Positions 45,445 to 56,750 of a stretch of DNA of 64,000 nucleotides are shown here, one piece after another (position 1 is the first letter of the stretch; each line of letters begins with the position of its first letter). The notes under the pieces are model-generated. The model was not told the origin of the DNA, made no database searches, and saw only the letters and a program-made list of their open reading frames with translations. The DNA comes from Ahaetulla prasina (Eukaryota > Chordata > Lepidosauria > Squamata > Colubridae). The stretch spans positions 157,488,502 to 157,552,501 of the forward strand of contig NC_080541.1 of NCBI RefSeq assembly GCF_028640845.1, given 5' to 3'. The position numbers and the translations under genes were made by a program.

Positions 45445-45793
45445 CAGTGATGGTGAAACTTTTTTTCCTTGGGTGCCAAAAGCGCGACACCCATAATGCA
45501 ATGCCCCCTGCAGACCCCGCCCCCACGCATGCGCATGCGACCCCATGTGCTCCCCCTCTCCTGTGCATGCGCATTTGACCCCTCCCCACACACTCCCCAG
45601 CTCCCACACGTGTGCACGACCCCCGTTTTGGTGCTAGCGGGCCTCCCTGAAGCCTCCTGGGACAAAAAAAAAGAAGTGGAGGGCGTGGTGCTCATCTCCA
45701 CCCCCTGTTTTTGGTCCCAGGAGGCTTCAGGGCGGCCTGCTAGCACCAAAACGGGGCATGGGAGTGCGTGCGTGCCATAAGTTCGTCATCACA
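45445..45793. mobile_element. hAT-like GC-rich element with 42-bp hairpin
   Basis: The ends CAGTGATGGTGAAACTTTTT and AAGTTCGTCATCACAG are a diverged inverted pair of the same type as 42222-42626. The 8-bp flanks are only partly alike. The interior has CATGCGCATGCGACC words and a strong hairpin at 45622-45755. Confidence 0.7.
45622..45755. repeat. Strong hairpin, 42-bp arms
   Basis: Arms 45622-45663 and 45714-45755 pair with about two mismatches. Both contain GGTGCTAGC and AAGCCTCCTGGGAC (or the reverse). The loop is about 50 nt with an A run. Confidence 0.85.
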
Positions 45794-46001
45794 GTTCAAG
45801 TAAAATTTATTTATTGTACTTACTGCAAAAATTCTACTTCCTCTGAAGAAACAGCAGAACATTTTGTAAAAAGAAATAAATAAAAATAAAAGTATACACT
45901 TCTGGGAAATTTATTTCTCCTTTAGGATAATACATCTGAAGATTTAGTTTAGTTTTCCATCTTATATTCATCTTAATTACTGAGCTCAATTTTTCAATAT
46001 A

Positions 46002-46376
46002 CAGGTAGTCCTTGATTTATGACCACAATTGAGCCCAAAATTTATGTTGGTAAGCGAAACAAAAAATTAAGTGACTTTTGTCCCATTTTATGACTTTTCT
46101 TGCCACTGTTGTTAAGTGAATCACTGCAATTGCTAAGTTAGTAATATGGTTGTTAAGTGAATCTGGCTTTCCCATTGACTTTGCTTGTCAGAAGGTTGCA
46201 AAAGATGATCACATGATTCCAGGACACTGCAACTGTCATAAATATGAACCAGTTGCCAAGCAACAAAATTTTGATCATGTGACGATGGGGATGCTGCAAC
46301 AGTAGTGGCGTGAAAAGGAATTATAACTCACTTTGAATGGTCACTAAATGAACTGTTGTAAGTTGAGGACTACTTG
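46002..46376 (-). mobile_element. TA-flanked MITE copy 7, full length (375 bp), minus
   Basis: CAGGTAGTCCTTGATTTATG at the left and AAGTTGAGGACTACTTG at the right, both flanked by TA. Family words appear reversed (CCCATTGACTTTGCTTGTCAG, GTCACTAAATGAACTGTTG). Confidence 0.9.
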
Positions 46377-46379
46377 TAG

Positions 46380-47333
46380 TCTCTATAAAATCTCTCTTTC
46401 TAATTCACCCTTCTTTTTGCCATCTCTGTCACTCATGCCTTTCCTGCTTTTTGTCCTTCACTTTGGTTTCAGCTTCCCAAATCTACTCTGTTATGCTTCA
46501 AAGTTAGTTTCTGATCAATTTGTAGCCCATTTGGGTATCTGGTAGAGCCTATTTTTCTTGCTTTTAAAATAATGACCAGAAAAAAGGAAAACCCCTCCCT
46601 GACAAAAGTAATTAAGATAATTATGATAAAACCCTACCCCCCCAAAAAAAAACCTATATAGAAAATGCTTTTTTAAAAAAGTGAAATAATACAACAAATA
46701 AAAAAACGGTATATCACTTTAATAGTAAATATATATTTATATTTATATTCAAGTATATATATGTTTCTAATATATTAAATATGACTTTTTTTTTTACAAA
46801 ATGCTTTTTGAAAAGACATGCTTACTAAGTTTTGGGGGAAAGGAAGGGGATTATATAAATAGGATTGTGCAACAAAGGTGAACATTTTCAGAGGATAGTA
46901 TTTTTTTGAACTACATACCTGGTAAACTGAATTTGACAACTGGACAATGTAAATGGATTCTCTGCACCCTTACTATGATATTGCAGCATTTGAAAATAAA
47001 TGTATGGCTCCTTTCATTGAATAGATTGAAAACCTGATTGCACTTGCCACTTATGAGCGGATTGCCTATAGATATAGACTTTGTATGAATGAAATATGGG
47101 TTTCATTTATACCAAATACAGTAGGTTTATGCTCCTTCAATCCAAACATCCCTCACTCTTTTCCTTTCTTTCCCTTACTCCTTCCCGCTATTTGGCCAAC
47201 TATACTCTCTTCTTGCTCATTGTTGATAGATCCTTCTCTATATGTTCTTTCTCGTTTTCATTGTCTGGTACATTTCCCACTTTTGCCTCTTTCTGCTTCT
47301 TTTAATTATCTGTATCCTGTGTTTGAGTGTGCA
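46380..47333. other. AT-rich and CT-rich intronic sequence
   Basis: TATATT-rich runs near 46720-46770. The 47085-47408 frame is Leu/Phe/Ser-rich from pyrimidine content. No gene. Confidence 0.35.
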
Positions 47334-48320
47334 TCTATTATATATATAAAAGCCAAATATCACTCACTCATCACAAAATCTCCAGAACGGTACAGACTAC
47401 AAACTTGAAATTTGGCACATATGCTCTTCTTGGCTCCTAGGTGCTTGCTAAGAAAGGATTTTTCGAAATGACCATAAGATCATTAGTATTTTATATATAG
47501 TATTATATTCACATGCTCTGATGCTAAAGAGTTAGATGTTCTACTCCCCCTCCCCACCTGAAAGGAACTCTGTACCAACTGCCAGTTGCCTTATATTAAT
47601 ACGCTCTGATGCTACCCTTTAGCTACACCGGACGTGGGCATGGCCAGCGTGTGACTCATCTGGCCTGCAAGCTGGGACATTCTACTCCCCCTCCCCCTCT
47701 ATTCCAACTGCCAATTGCCTTATATTATTTTATTTATTTATTTTTATTTATTTAATTTTGTCATAACAATATACACAAGCATAACACAAAAGATTATATA
47801 ATATATAAACATATATATGAGGAGAAAACAAGGTTGTATAAGCATATATATATATAGGGGAAGAAACAATAGGACAGGAACGGTAGGCACGTTTGTGCTC
47901 TTATGCACGGCCCTTAGAGTCCTTTTAGGAATGGGTTGAGGTCAACAGTGGATAGATTTTGAATAAAGCTTTTGGGGTTGTGAGAAGAGACCACAGAGTC
48001 AGGTAATGCATTACCAAGCATAGATAATTCTGTTACAGAAATCATGTTTTCTGCAATCTAAACTGGAGCGGTTGACATTAAGTTTGAATCTGTTGGTAGC
48101 TCTTGTGATATTGTAATTGAAACTGAAGTAGTCATTGGCAGGAAAGACATTACAGCAGATGATTCTATGAGCTAAACCCGTCAAAGGTGACGAAGTTCCA
48201 AGTTTTCTAGACCCATATTAACATGCTCTGATGTACATTCTACATTGTTTCAGGCTTTAAGTGTCAATTTATCATGCCCAATCACATAGTTTCATAGCGA
48301 AGCATGGATGTCCAGTTAGT
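47334..48320 (+). mobile_element. Helitron-like non-autonomous element, split by a LINE
   Basis: The left end reads TC-TATTATATATATAAAAGCC followed by CACTCACTCATCAC and AACTTGAAATTTGGCAC. The right end reads CATAGCGAAGCATGGATGTCC followed by a TTAGT terminus. This TC…hairpin-like…TAGT layout without terminal inverted repeats or a duplication fits Helitrons. An internal unit (GCTCTGATGCTA…CATTCTACTCCCCC…CAACTGCCAGTTGCC…TTATATTA) is tandemly repeated. The 3' hairpin is weak, so the class is tentative. Confidence 0.5.
47728..48214 (-). mobile_element. LINE 3' end nested in Helitron-like element, TSD ATATTA
   Basis: On the minus strand it ends in an AAAATAAATAAA-type tail (47728-47755). Upstream is a 3' UTR and the end of an RT C-terminal region (ACCTCAACCCATTCCTAAAAG). 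ATATTA flanks it at 47722-47727 and 48215-48220. It may belong to the same LINE family as the fragment at 29.9-30.5 kb. Confidence 0.65.
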
Positions 48321-48548
48321 GTATACATATATGTGAGTATTATGTGTGCAGATGACTCTCCCTGTATGTATACTTTCCACTTGAGCTGATTAACTGCAAG
48401 ACAAAGCCTACCCTAATGCAGACAACAGCCCAAAGCTGAGGGCCAAACTGGGAAGATATTTATTGAAAAATTCATTCCCAAACCATCCACTCTAGATTTG
48501 ACTCTTTCATGTCCCTTCTCCTTAGCAGCAACACCTAGAGATGAATTA

Positions 48549-49042
48549 CAAAACATAATACGATTGCATTACTATTGACATGATAGCAGAGTTCCATTAT
48601 TTGAGGTGCTGCCTCAAACAAGAGGAGGTCAATCTATTTACCAAAGTACTAGAAGGCAGAACAAGAAGCAATGGATGGAAACTAATGAAGGAGATAACGA
48701 ACCTAGAACCAAGCAGAACTTTTCTGATAGTTAGAACAATTAATCAGAGAAATGACTTGCCTCCAGAAGTTGTGAATAGTTCATCACTAGAGGCTTTTAA
48801 AAAGAGATGGGAGAGCCTGTTTGTCTAAAATGGTATAGGGCAGGGGTGTCCAAACTTGGCCCCTTGAAGAATGGTGGACTTCAATTCCCAGAATTCCCCA
48901 GCCAGCATGAGCTATGAGCAAGTTGCTGGCTGGGGAATTCTGGGAGTTGAAGTCCACCACTCTTCAAGGGGCCAAGTTTGGACATCCCTGGTATAGGGGG
49001 CTGGACTAGAAGACCTCCAAGGTTCCTGCCAACTCTTTCTGT
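48549..49042 (+). mobile_element. CR1 LINE 3' end, interrupted by a hAT MITE
   Basis: The frame 48580-48828 carries EGRTRSNGWKLMKE, TFLIVRTINQRNDLP and EVVNSSSLEAFKKR, parallel to the 28.7-29.3 kb copy. The 3' words GGGGGCTGGACTAGAAGACC and AAGGTTCCTGCCAACTC resume after the 150-bp hAT insertion. Confidence 0.88.
48841..48990. mobile_element. Palindromic hAT MITE, 150 bp, TSD GTATAGGG
   Basis: It starts CAGGGGTGTCCAAACTTGGC and ends CCAAGTTTGGACATCCCTG. The whole element is a foldback with about 68-bp arms (GAATTCTGGGAGTTGAAGTC in the right arm, its reverse in the left). The exact 8-bp duplication GTATAGGG lies at 48833-48840 and 48991-48998 and derives from CR1 sequence. Confidence 0.95.
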
Positions 49043-49044
49043 GT

Positions 49045-50085
49045 GTGCTTGGAGATATATGTGCTTTTCTCTTTCTCTCAAATTTAAAAGTTTGGATGTT
49101 TTTTTCCCCTATATTAGCCCTCAATTATTTATACATAACCTGTTTATTTTTGGTGTATAATCCCTGACACACAACTAAAAAATATGCTGCCTGCGGCCTG
49201 GTGGAAGTGATATGACCACATCCTGTGGGCAAAGTTTATTCAGGTTGTTTTGACTGAGTTTGGGTATCGTTATAAAGATAAGAGCAAGAGACCCAGGCAA
49301 AACTGACTGCATCAAAGGTAGCATGGAAACCCCCCTATAACTGTTTATAAATCTTTGTAACTGTGCTATATCCAACACTTTCCAGATATAGAAGTATTGT
49401 ATTATGCTCTGGAGAAAAACTGAAACTGCACCGCTTCTCTCTCTGCCTATCCACAGACTTAAGGCCAAGGGCCATTAGCACTGGACACAATCTGATCCAT
49501 TGGGGCTCCTATCACTTGTGATCAATAGCCTCCCTATCTAAAAGAACCTACAGGATGCAGTTTGCAAATGCTGCTTAGCTGTAAGATTAATTTATGTCCT
49601 GAAAACATTTAATTGTCTGAAAAATTATCTGTTGTGATCGTAAATCTCCCACAGTTTAATGGAGAGTTTTCAGTATGTGTTCAGTTCATGAGCCTAACAA
49701 AATATCCTTTCTGAAGCCTAAGAACTATACTATAGCTAATACATTCTTTTTAAAAAAAGAAACAGGTTACCTTTCTTATGATCAGTTTACTTCTCAATAG
49801 TACTGTTTATACAGGGTTATAAATATAATGGTATAATAATAACTCTGTTGCTCTTCTTTTTCTTTATTTCTCTTAATACTGATTGGTTAACTGATTTAAA
49901 ATAGACAACAATACTATGATTTACAATTCCCTATTATTTCTATTTTTGCTAGTGATACTATATCTGGATTGTAAAAATCTGACCGTCAAATAACAATAAA
50001 TTTAGACTTTAAGGTATATCTTTGCTGCCATATAAAACAATAAAATATTGTTCTTATTACCCAAACCTGGCCAAATAATATGAAT
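49045..50085. other. Intronic sequence, possible LTR remnant at 49.17-49.48 kb
   Basis: 49170-49480 is GC-balanced and dissimilar to its flanks but lacks defined ends. The rest is AT-rich with no gene. Confidence 0.3.
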
Positions 50086-50087
50086 TA

Positions 50088-50502
50088 CAGCTAGTCCTCA
50101 ACTTGCAACTCAACAACTATTTATTTACTGACCTTTCAAAATTGCAATGATACTGAAAAAAGTGACTTGTGACTAGTTTTCACACTTACAACTGTTGCAG
50201 CAATTCCATGGTCCTATGATCAAAATTCAGGTACTTGGTACTTGTCAATTGACATGTATTTATGATGGCTGCACTGTCCTGGGGTCATGTGATCACCATT
50301 TGTAACCTTCCCAGCTGGCTTCTGACAAATAAAATCAGTGGGGGAAGTCAGATTCATTTAACAACCACATGATTCACTTAAGAACTACAGTGATTCACTT
50401 ACGCAAAAAGGTCATAAAATAGGGCAAAATTCACCTAACAACTGCCTTGCTTAGCAACAGAAATTTTGGACTCAATTGTGGTCATAAGCCAAGGACTACC
50501 TG
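50088..50502 (+). mobile_element. TA-flanked MITE copy 8, full length (415 bp)
   Basis: CAGCTAGTCCTCAACTTGC at the left and GCCAAGGACTACCTG at the right, TA on both sides. Internal landmarks (ATACTGAAAAAAGTGACTTG, GGTCATGTGATCACC) in family order. Confidence 0.9.
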
Positions 50503-50732
50503 TAATTAAAAAGATTTCCAATCATGATTAATATTTCCTTTTGGAGTTTGGTAACTCCATACGCACTGGAGCAAGCTCAGTTCAAGCTTTACTATCCTTT
50601 TTAGAGGGCTTTGTAAATAGTTGCATACATATGGTCTGGTCTTTTAGCTATAATATAACAATATATAGATCAAATATTTGAAAGACTTCTGATCTTATTT
50701 ACTAAATACATTGTTCATTCAGACCTTCCCAG

Positions 50733-51012
50733 CAGTGGTGGGATTCAAATTTTTTTACTACCGGTTTCATGGGCGTGGCTTGTTGGGCATAGCAGGGGAA
50801 GGATACTGTAAAATCTTCATTTCCCCCCCCCCCACTCCAGGGGAAGGTTACTGCAAAATCCCCATTTCCTCCTGATCAGCTGGGACTCGGGAGGCAGAGA
50901 ATAGATGAGGGTGGGGCCAGTCAGAGGTGGTATTTACCGGTTCTCCAAACTACTCAAAATTTCCGCTACTGGTTCTCCAGAACTGGTCAGAACCTGCTGA
51001 ATACCACCTCTG
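50733..51012. mobile_element. hAT-type element, 280 bp, TSD CTTCCCAG
   Basis: The ends CAGTGGTGGGATTCAAAT and CTGAATACCACCTCTG are inverted repeats. The exact duplication CTTCCCAG lies at 50725-50732 and 51013-51020. It contains ACTACCGGTTTCATGGGCG and a C-run duplication (two CCACTCCAGGGGAAGG/GCAGGGGAAGG units). It is a longer relative of 51962-52098. Confidence 0.92.
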
Positions 51013-51020
51013 CTTCCCAG

Positions 51021-51953
51021 GCTATTTAGGCATGATGTATCAAAGAAAGTAGAGATGCAGTGTGAATGAAGCTACAGTTTTATCTATGAATACTTTTTTC
51101 CTTACACACGTGCCTATCTTTAGAAGTTATAGTGAGAAGTGTGCTTTGCGCAATCTCTGCGACTTGCATAAGAAAAATTCTGCTAAGACTGTGATATATT
51201 GAGACTCTGTAAAAAAGGGTTTTATTTGCTATGAGAAATGCTCTGCACCTTCATGATTTCCTACCTTTAATGTTTGAACTCTTGTGCCCCTAGGCAGTTG
51301 ATAAACTTTGACTGCAAAGCGTGAGCAACAAATTGAAAATTTTTAGATAGGTTTTTATGTGGCAACTGGGACTTGTGCTTATTGAAGGAATATAGCAGAT
51401 TTTTCATTGTAGAGAAAATCTATAAGCATTTAACAGGATATTAAACTTTTCTTCTGCTTTTGTGTATTTTATAGGGCATTCTCTATAGCATGAATGAAAT
51501 AATTCAACTTTATCTTGAACTTTTTCTCTTTTCTCATTTTGCAACGATATACTTTGAATCTTGAATAGATTAGATGTAAACACAAATTAAAAAATAGATG
51601 AACCTGGATTAATAATTTTCATTAATGGTTTATATAATGCACGATTTTAATGTAAAAAATTCCCATTTGAAAAAGGTAACCATGTTCTGACATTGCATTG
51701 CATGTCTGTTGGTAAACTTAGCTTAATAAAAAATATTATTTTATTATTTCCTGAGAAATTTCACCTATAAAGACGTATTTCCCTGATAGATGTAATAAGT
51801 TGCAGCATGAAATACAATGATGTACAAAATTTATATATCACTTCCCAAGCCATTTACTTAATGCTCTAATAATTATTTTTCTAGATATGTAGTTCAGGAT
51901 AGAAATATTGAATATGGACATTTAAATTGTTTGTATTTCTCTTTAAAATCATA
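51021..51953. other. AT-rich intronic sequence
   Basis: Nothing recognised. Confidence 0.35.
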
Positions 51954-51961
51954 GATATACC

Positions 51962-52098
51962 CAGTGATGGGATTCAAAGAATTTAACAACCAGTTCTCTG
52001 CCCTAATGATTTCTTCCAACAACCAGTTCACCAAACTGCTCAGAAAGTTAACAACCGGTTCTCCCGAAGTGGTGCGAACTGGCTGAATCCCACCACTG
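51962..52098. mobile_element. hAT-type MITE, 137 bp, TSD GATATACC
   Basis: The ends CAGTGATGGGATTCAAAG and CTGAATCCCACCACTG. The exact duplication GATATACC lies at 51954-51961 and 52099-52106. Internal ACAACCAGTTC/ACAACCGGTTC repeats; non-coding. Confidence 0.93.
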
Positions 52099-52671
52099 GA
52101 TATACCTTACCCAGGATATTAAAGTACAGGAAATTGTGGCTAAAAGTTATATAGTTGAGCCCATTTGTACCTATGACATGATTCAGACATTTCAAGTAGC
52201 TTATATTTATGGATGAAAGTTGTAATAAATTGAAAATTGTAGGAGGTTTCTGCAATCTTCCAGTTTCTTCCTTTGCAAAACTGAAATAACCAGGATAAGA
52301 CATTTCATTTACTGGCCAAGAAAGCTAATTCTTTCTTCTTCTTCTTCATATTTCCTTATGCCTATTGAAAAGATAGTGTGCTACAAAACTAAAGATATCT
52401 GTTTCTCTTTATATGATTTCAATGCTTTCTTATAACTGCAATTGCCTTTATTTGTAATCAGTTAATTGAAAAATCTGCTGTTGTATTCTTTACACTCATA
52501 CTGAAATGAGAATCTTAATTTTTACTATCAATATGTTTTGTCACACATATATACATTTACAAATATAAATTATCTCATTAGGAGCCATAAATAATTACTA
52601 TAGCTCCAAATCATATTTAAGTTGGTAGAGGTTAGGAAGTAACTAAATTAACATACTATGTTTGTGAAGAA

Positions 52672-53720
52672 TTTATTTATCATATTAGTATAGCTTCCCA
52701 TCTCACATAATGATTCTGGGCAGCATACATGATAAAACAAAATGCATAAAAGTAAAATACAAAAAAACCCCACAATTTAAATTAAACAAAGCCAAAAACA
52801 AAATGGCTCCCAGCATAGAGTAACTACACCAATTGGCAATCATAACCATATAACAAGCTCCACTCTATCATAAGATCCCAAAGCTCATTGACAAAACCAT
52901 TATTCCAGAATGCCAATAGGGTAGGTGCCAGATTTTCTTGGGGAGGGGGATTGATGTTCCACAGGACAGGGCTGCAGCAGAAAAGGGTTTCCTCCTACAA
53001 TTCACCAGACAAACCTCTCTAGTTGACAGGACCTGAAACATGCTTCTCCTACTAGACCTGATGGGATGGCTGGATGTCACTGGGAGAGGTGTTCCTTCAA
53101 ATAGCTGGTCCCATGACATGTAGAAGTCTAAAGATCAAAACTAGTACCTGGACATGAGTGATTGTGAGTAGAGCCTCTCAGTCTAGGAATGGGTGCCCAA
53201 CTGTGCACAACATGAAATTATGCAGAGTCCTTCTGGTCATGACTGCCCCTGCTCTTTGAGCAGGAGTTGCAAGTCCATGAGAGCCCCCAAATTTAGGTTA
53301 GATTAGGATCATGAAAGCCCATCCAGGACCCAAGTATGGTAAATCTCCAGATACAGAAGGCCATAAAACCCAACAACACTCCGGTGCTTAGTTGTTCTCC
53401 ATCTAGACCTTCACAGTCTCTAAGCACTGAGAAAAGACATCAAAAGCATCACTTAACTCAGATATATAACTTGGTGTCATCAGGAATTGATGATATCTCA
53501 CTCCATGGCAATGGATGACCTCACCCAATGGCTTCATGTGGATGTTAAATAGCAGCAGAGAAAGTACTGAACTTGGTGGCATGAACATATAGCAGAGACT
53601 GAGAATGGGACCTTGCTCCCAATCAATACCAACTGGCCTCAGAGAAAGGAAGAGAACCAGCACAGGACTGTGCTGCCAACTCTCAACTCCTGAAGCATAC
53701 AAGAATAGGAAGTGCAAAAA
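52672..53720 (-). mobile_element. CR1-order LINE, RT to 3' end, decayed
   Basis: On the minus strand the frame 53403-53717 includes PPSSVLSLLLFNIHMKPLGEVI and then HGVRYHQ. The Y-A-D-D catalytic box expected next is disrupted by a frameshift. Downstream, stop-broken text still shows a THVQVLVLIF-like and a CSPVLWNI-like segment, in the order of the CR1 RT C-terminus. The 3' end (GGGCAGCATACATGATAAAAC reversed) lies near 52720. It is an inactive remnant of about 1.05 kb. Confidence 0.8.
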
Positions 53721-54566
53721 GGTATAAGTGTTATTTGACTTTATTTATGATGGTTAATTATAACATTTATAATAATGGTAGGGATAACTTTCAAAATGTC
53801 AATAGGAGCAGGGCTTGAATTTTGTTGGAAATGTTAAGCATTTTATTGTCTGATTTGGTTCCATGTAATTATCAAAAAATCCACTCAGGATGAGAAAAAT
53901 TAGTATAATGTGCATTTCGTTGGCTGCATAAAAACAGAATATCCTCCTTTTATATTTAAGATTACCTAGTTACTGGGATTGCTTTAGTTGAAAGTGTATT
54001 ATATAAGAAAAAAGAAGTAGTATACAAGAAAGAGACATTTTTTTGAGCATTTTGTCCCCTAAATAGACGTATATACATACATACAAATGTTGTACATACA
54101 TATACATACATATGTATATTCTGTTTATGTATCAAAAATTTTGAATGGAAATTCAATGTAGTCCTACATGATAAATAATGTTTTTTTTTCTTAAGACACT
54201 AGTATATATATATATAGAAAAGAGAAATCTCAGATAATGGAGATTTAATTTAGCTAGCATGACAATATAAATATTCGATAATCGACAAAACATAAATACC
54301 TAAATTATTTCAGTTCACTAAGCAAAATAAATTCAATAGTTTTTTATTGCTAGGTAAAAAACTATGATTGCACTTTGCACAAAGGTACATCTTTTGCAAA
54401 CTACGGTTCAGCTGTGTGGTTTTTTTTTTGAACCACCAAAGTACATACAAAAGTCTTAACAACAACTAGGATATTTTAGAATTGATGATAAAAGGAGTGC
54501 AAAAGTTTGTTATTGGAGTGCAAAACTTGTATACATATGTTGTTACATATATGTATGTATACATAT
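53721..54566. other. AT-rich intronic sequence with CATA repeats
   Basis: ATACATACATAC/CATACATATAC repeats lie at 54067-54118 and ATATAT runs near 54204-54216. A second TATGTATG stretch (54540-54570) abuts the Gypsy insertion site. Confidence 0.5.
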
Positions 54567-54571
54567 GTAAA

Positions 54572-54759
54572 TGTTAAGTTTGGGTATTGACGAGGCAGGA
54601 GACCAGGTTCGTGACAACAGCTCTTTAATATAGTGTGACCCAGCAAAACTCTGGAGAAAAACCTCTCCTTATATACACTTCAGCCTGAGGCTGCATCCAA
54701 TCAGAACCGAGATATTTCCCGCCTAAAACTCCCGCCAAAACTTACAGTAATACATTACA
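54572..54759 (-). repeat. 3' LTR of Gypsy element (188 bp)
   Basis: Base-by-base reading shows no difference from 58966-59153. On the minus strand it has TGTATATAAGG (TATA, near 54670) and ATATTAAAG as a possible polyadenylation signal (near 54628). Confidence 0.95.
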
Positions 54760-54778
54760 CTCCTTCCCTCCCAGAAGG
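54760..54778 (-). promoter_or_regulatory. Polypurine tract of the Gypsy element
   Basis: The minus strand reads GGGAGGGAAGGAG directly before the 3' LTR. This is the usual position of the plus-strand DNA primer in LTR elements. Confidence 0.85.
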
Positions 54779-54807
54779 CACTTTGCCAATATTTGCATAC
54801 TACTTCT

Positions 54808-55405
54808 CTACGTAGTCCTGCAGGTACGTGGGGCGTCTCCTGACTCTCCCGGACCTGCGCAGTTCACTTTCTGGAGTTGAGTCGAGCTTGCGGAGGGACT
54901 TTTCGTTCCCCTGAGCACCCCCTCCCGGCCATCCGGCCCTGGATTATTCGCCGGCTCGGACCTGCTGTCCTCTAGAGGGACCGGAGGGTGTCGCTGGACC
55001 TCGCCTGACTCAGATAAGTCTCTGTTTGGTTCTTTGCTTACGATTTCTGTTTGTTCTCGGCTCCAGTCAGCTGTGGGGTTAATTAAATCATAGTCAGGGC
55101 TGGTCTCGCCTAATTCTGCCTTATCGCTCAATCTGTTTCTTAATTGATCTATGTGGCGCCTCCAGATTCTGCCATCGTCTAGTTCCACTAGATAAGATTT
55201 GGGGCCCGTTTGTCTATGACTATCCCCTCTTCCAGCTAGGGCCGTCGCTGTAATTATGTGCCCACACTGAGTCTCCTATGGCTATTTCTCTGAGTTTCTG
55301 GTTTTGTTTTGAACCCGTCCTGTATGTAGTTGGGTGTAGCCGGTCTAGCGGGCACCGTAGCTTCCGCCCATTAGCAGCTCGGCTGGGCTGCGGCGGTGGC
55401 CACAC
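54808..55405 (-). pseudogene. Gypsy integrase C-terminal region and tail (broken)
   Basis: Two minus frames (55220-55405, 54808-55188) carry the post-catalytic part of integrase: YRTGSKQNQKLREIAIGDSVWA, an SH3-like segment ending around VWAHNY, then VELDDGRIWRRHIDQLRNR-type text and a hydrophilic tail. A frame break lies between them near 55.2 kb. Confidence 0.8.
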
Positions 55406-55975
55406 AGGGGTCCTGTGTTGGACAGTTAGGAATGCGTCGATTTGTGCCTGCCAATCGCCGGGCTACTTCGTGATAGCGCTTCTTCGCACTCCGAACAAAT
55501 CGTTCAGCAAGGCCGTTCGACGCAGGGTGGAACGGGCGCTGAGAGGGCATGTCGGATGCCCTCTTCAGCCAGGTACCCTTCAAATAATGCTGCGGTGAAC
55601 TGTGGGCGTTATCGGACACGAGGGTGTCCGGTAGCCCATGTGTGGCGAAAAGGTGTTTTAGTGCTGCAGTGACAGCTCCAGCGGTTGTGGATTTCATTAG
55701 GATGATCTCCAGCCATTTGGAGAATGCATCCACCACAATTAGAAATGTTTGGCCGTGGAATGGGCGGCAAAATCAATATGTATGCGGGACCAAGGGCCTT
55801 GGGGTTTCTCCCACTCCAACACTGGGGCCGTGGGTGGTAGTGGTCTGGATTCCTGACATACTTGGCATCGGCCAACCCTGTCACTGATTTCCCTGTCCAT
55901 TAGGGGCCACCAGACATAGCTCCTAGCCAAACCCTTCATCCTCACAATTCCTGGGTGACCCTCATGCAGGAGTTC
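55371..55975 (-). pseudogene. Gypsy integrase catalytic core with zinc-binding start (broken)
   Basis: Minus frame 55739-55945 holds the end of the HHCC domain (RCQVCQESRP) and the first core Asp (RIHIDFA). Minus frame 55371-55736 holds VDAFSKWLEI, the second Asp in LVSDNAH and the catalytic Glu in NGLAERFV, so the D,D,E triad residues are all present. The frames are displaced between 55736 and 55745, so no continuous integrase can be made. Confidence 0.85.
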
Positions 55976-56640
55976 CAGGACTTTTTCTCAGCTTCTCTGG
56001 AACTACCCTATCCCCCAGAGCAGGCACCCCTTGTACAGACAATTCCCTTTTTCTTTACAAATTCTCTAAAGCGCGCGCAGCGGCCATCCCTTGAACCCAT
56101 CCAATCACAGTTCTTAAAACAACGTCCGGTAGGAGGCCGAGCCACTTCCTGCGATGTGACTGGGCCAGAGTCCAAAGAGTCAATTAGTAGAACGGGGTGC
56201 CCGGGTGGGGTCCTCGATTTCCCTGGCAATGGGCATCTGCTCAATGCGTCCGCATGCCCCAGCTCCTTTCCAGGCCGATGCTGCAGTTTGTAGGAGTAGG
56301 CGGCCAGAAAAATAGTCCATCTGGTCAGTCTAGGTGAGAGTGCTACTGGCGTTGGGCGGTCGCCAGCCAGTAACCCCAATAGCGGTCTGTGATCAGTGAC
56401 AATTTCAAAGTCTCTCCCAAAAACGTATTCGTGAAATTTTTCACCCTGACACTATTAGAGCCTCCTATCTAGCTGGCTGTAATTTCTTTCAGCCGGGGAC
56501 ATCGTTCGTGAATAGAACGCTATAGGGGCTTCAGTGCCGTTTGGGAGTCTGTGGCTAAGTACAGCTCCTACTCCATAGGGGATGCATCACAAACCAATAC
56601 TAACGGCAGTCTGTTGTTGTATTGTATTAACAGGCTTTCG
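55976..56640 (-). pseudogene. Gypsy RNase H region (broken)
   Basis: Minus frame 56008-56379 includes LTRWTIFLAAYSYKLQHRPG and ELGHADALSRCP, the RNase H C-terminal part and linker typical of Ty3/Gypsy pol. The earlier RNase H sequence (56.4-56.64 kb) is interrupted by stops and shifts. Confidence 0.75.
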
Positions 56641-56750
56641 CTTGATAGCAAGTTTTGACTGCCTCAAATGCTCTGTTTTCTGTCTTTCCCCAAGACCAAA
56701 CAGTGTTTTTCCAACAACTTGTGCAACGGTTCCAACGGTTGCTTTGTTTC

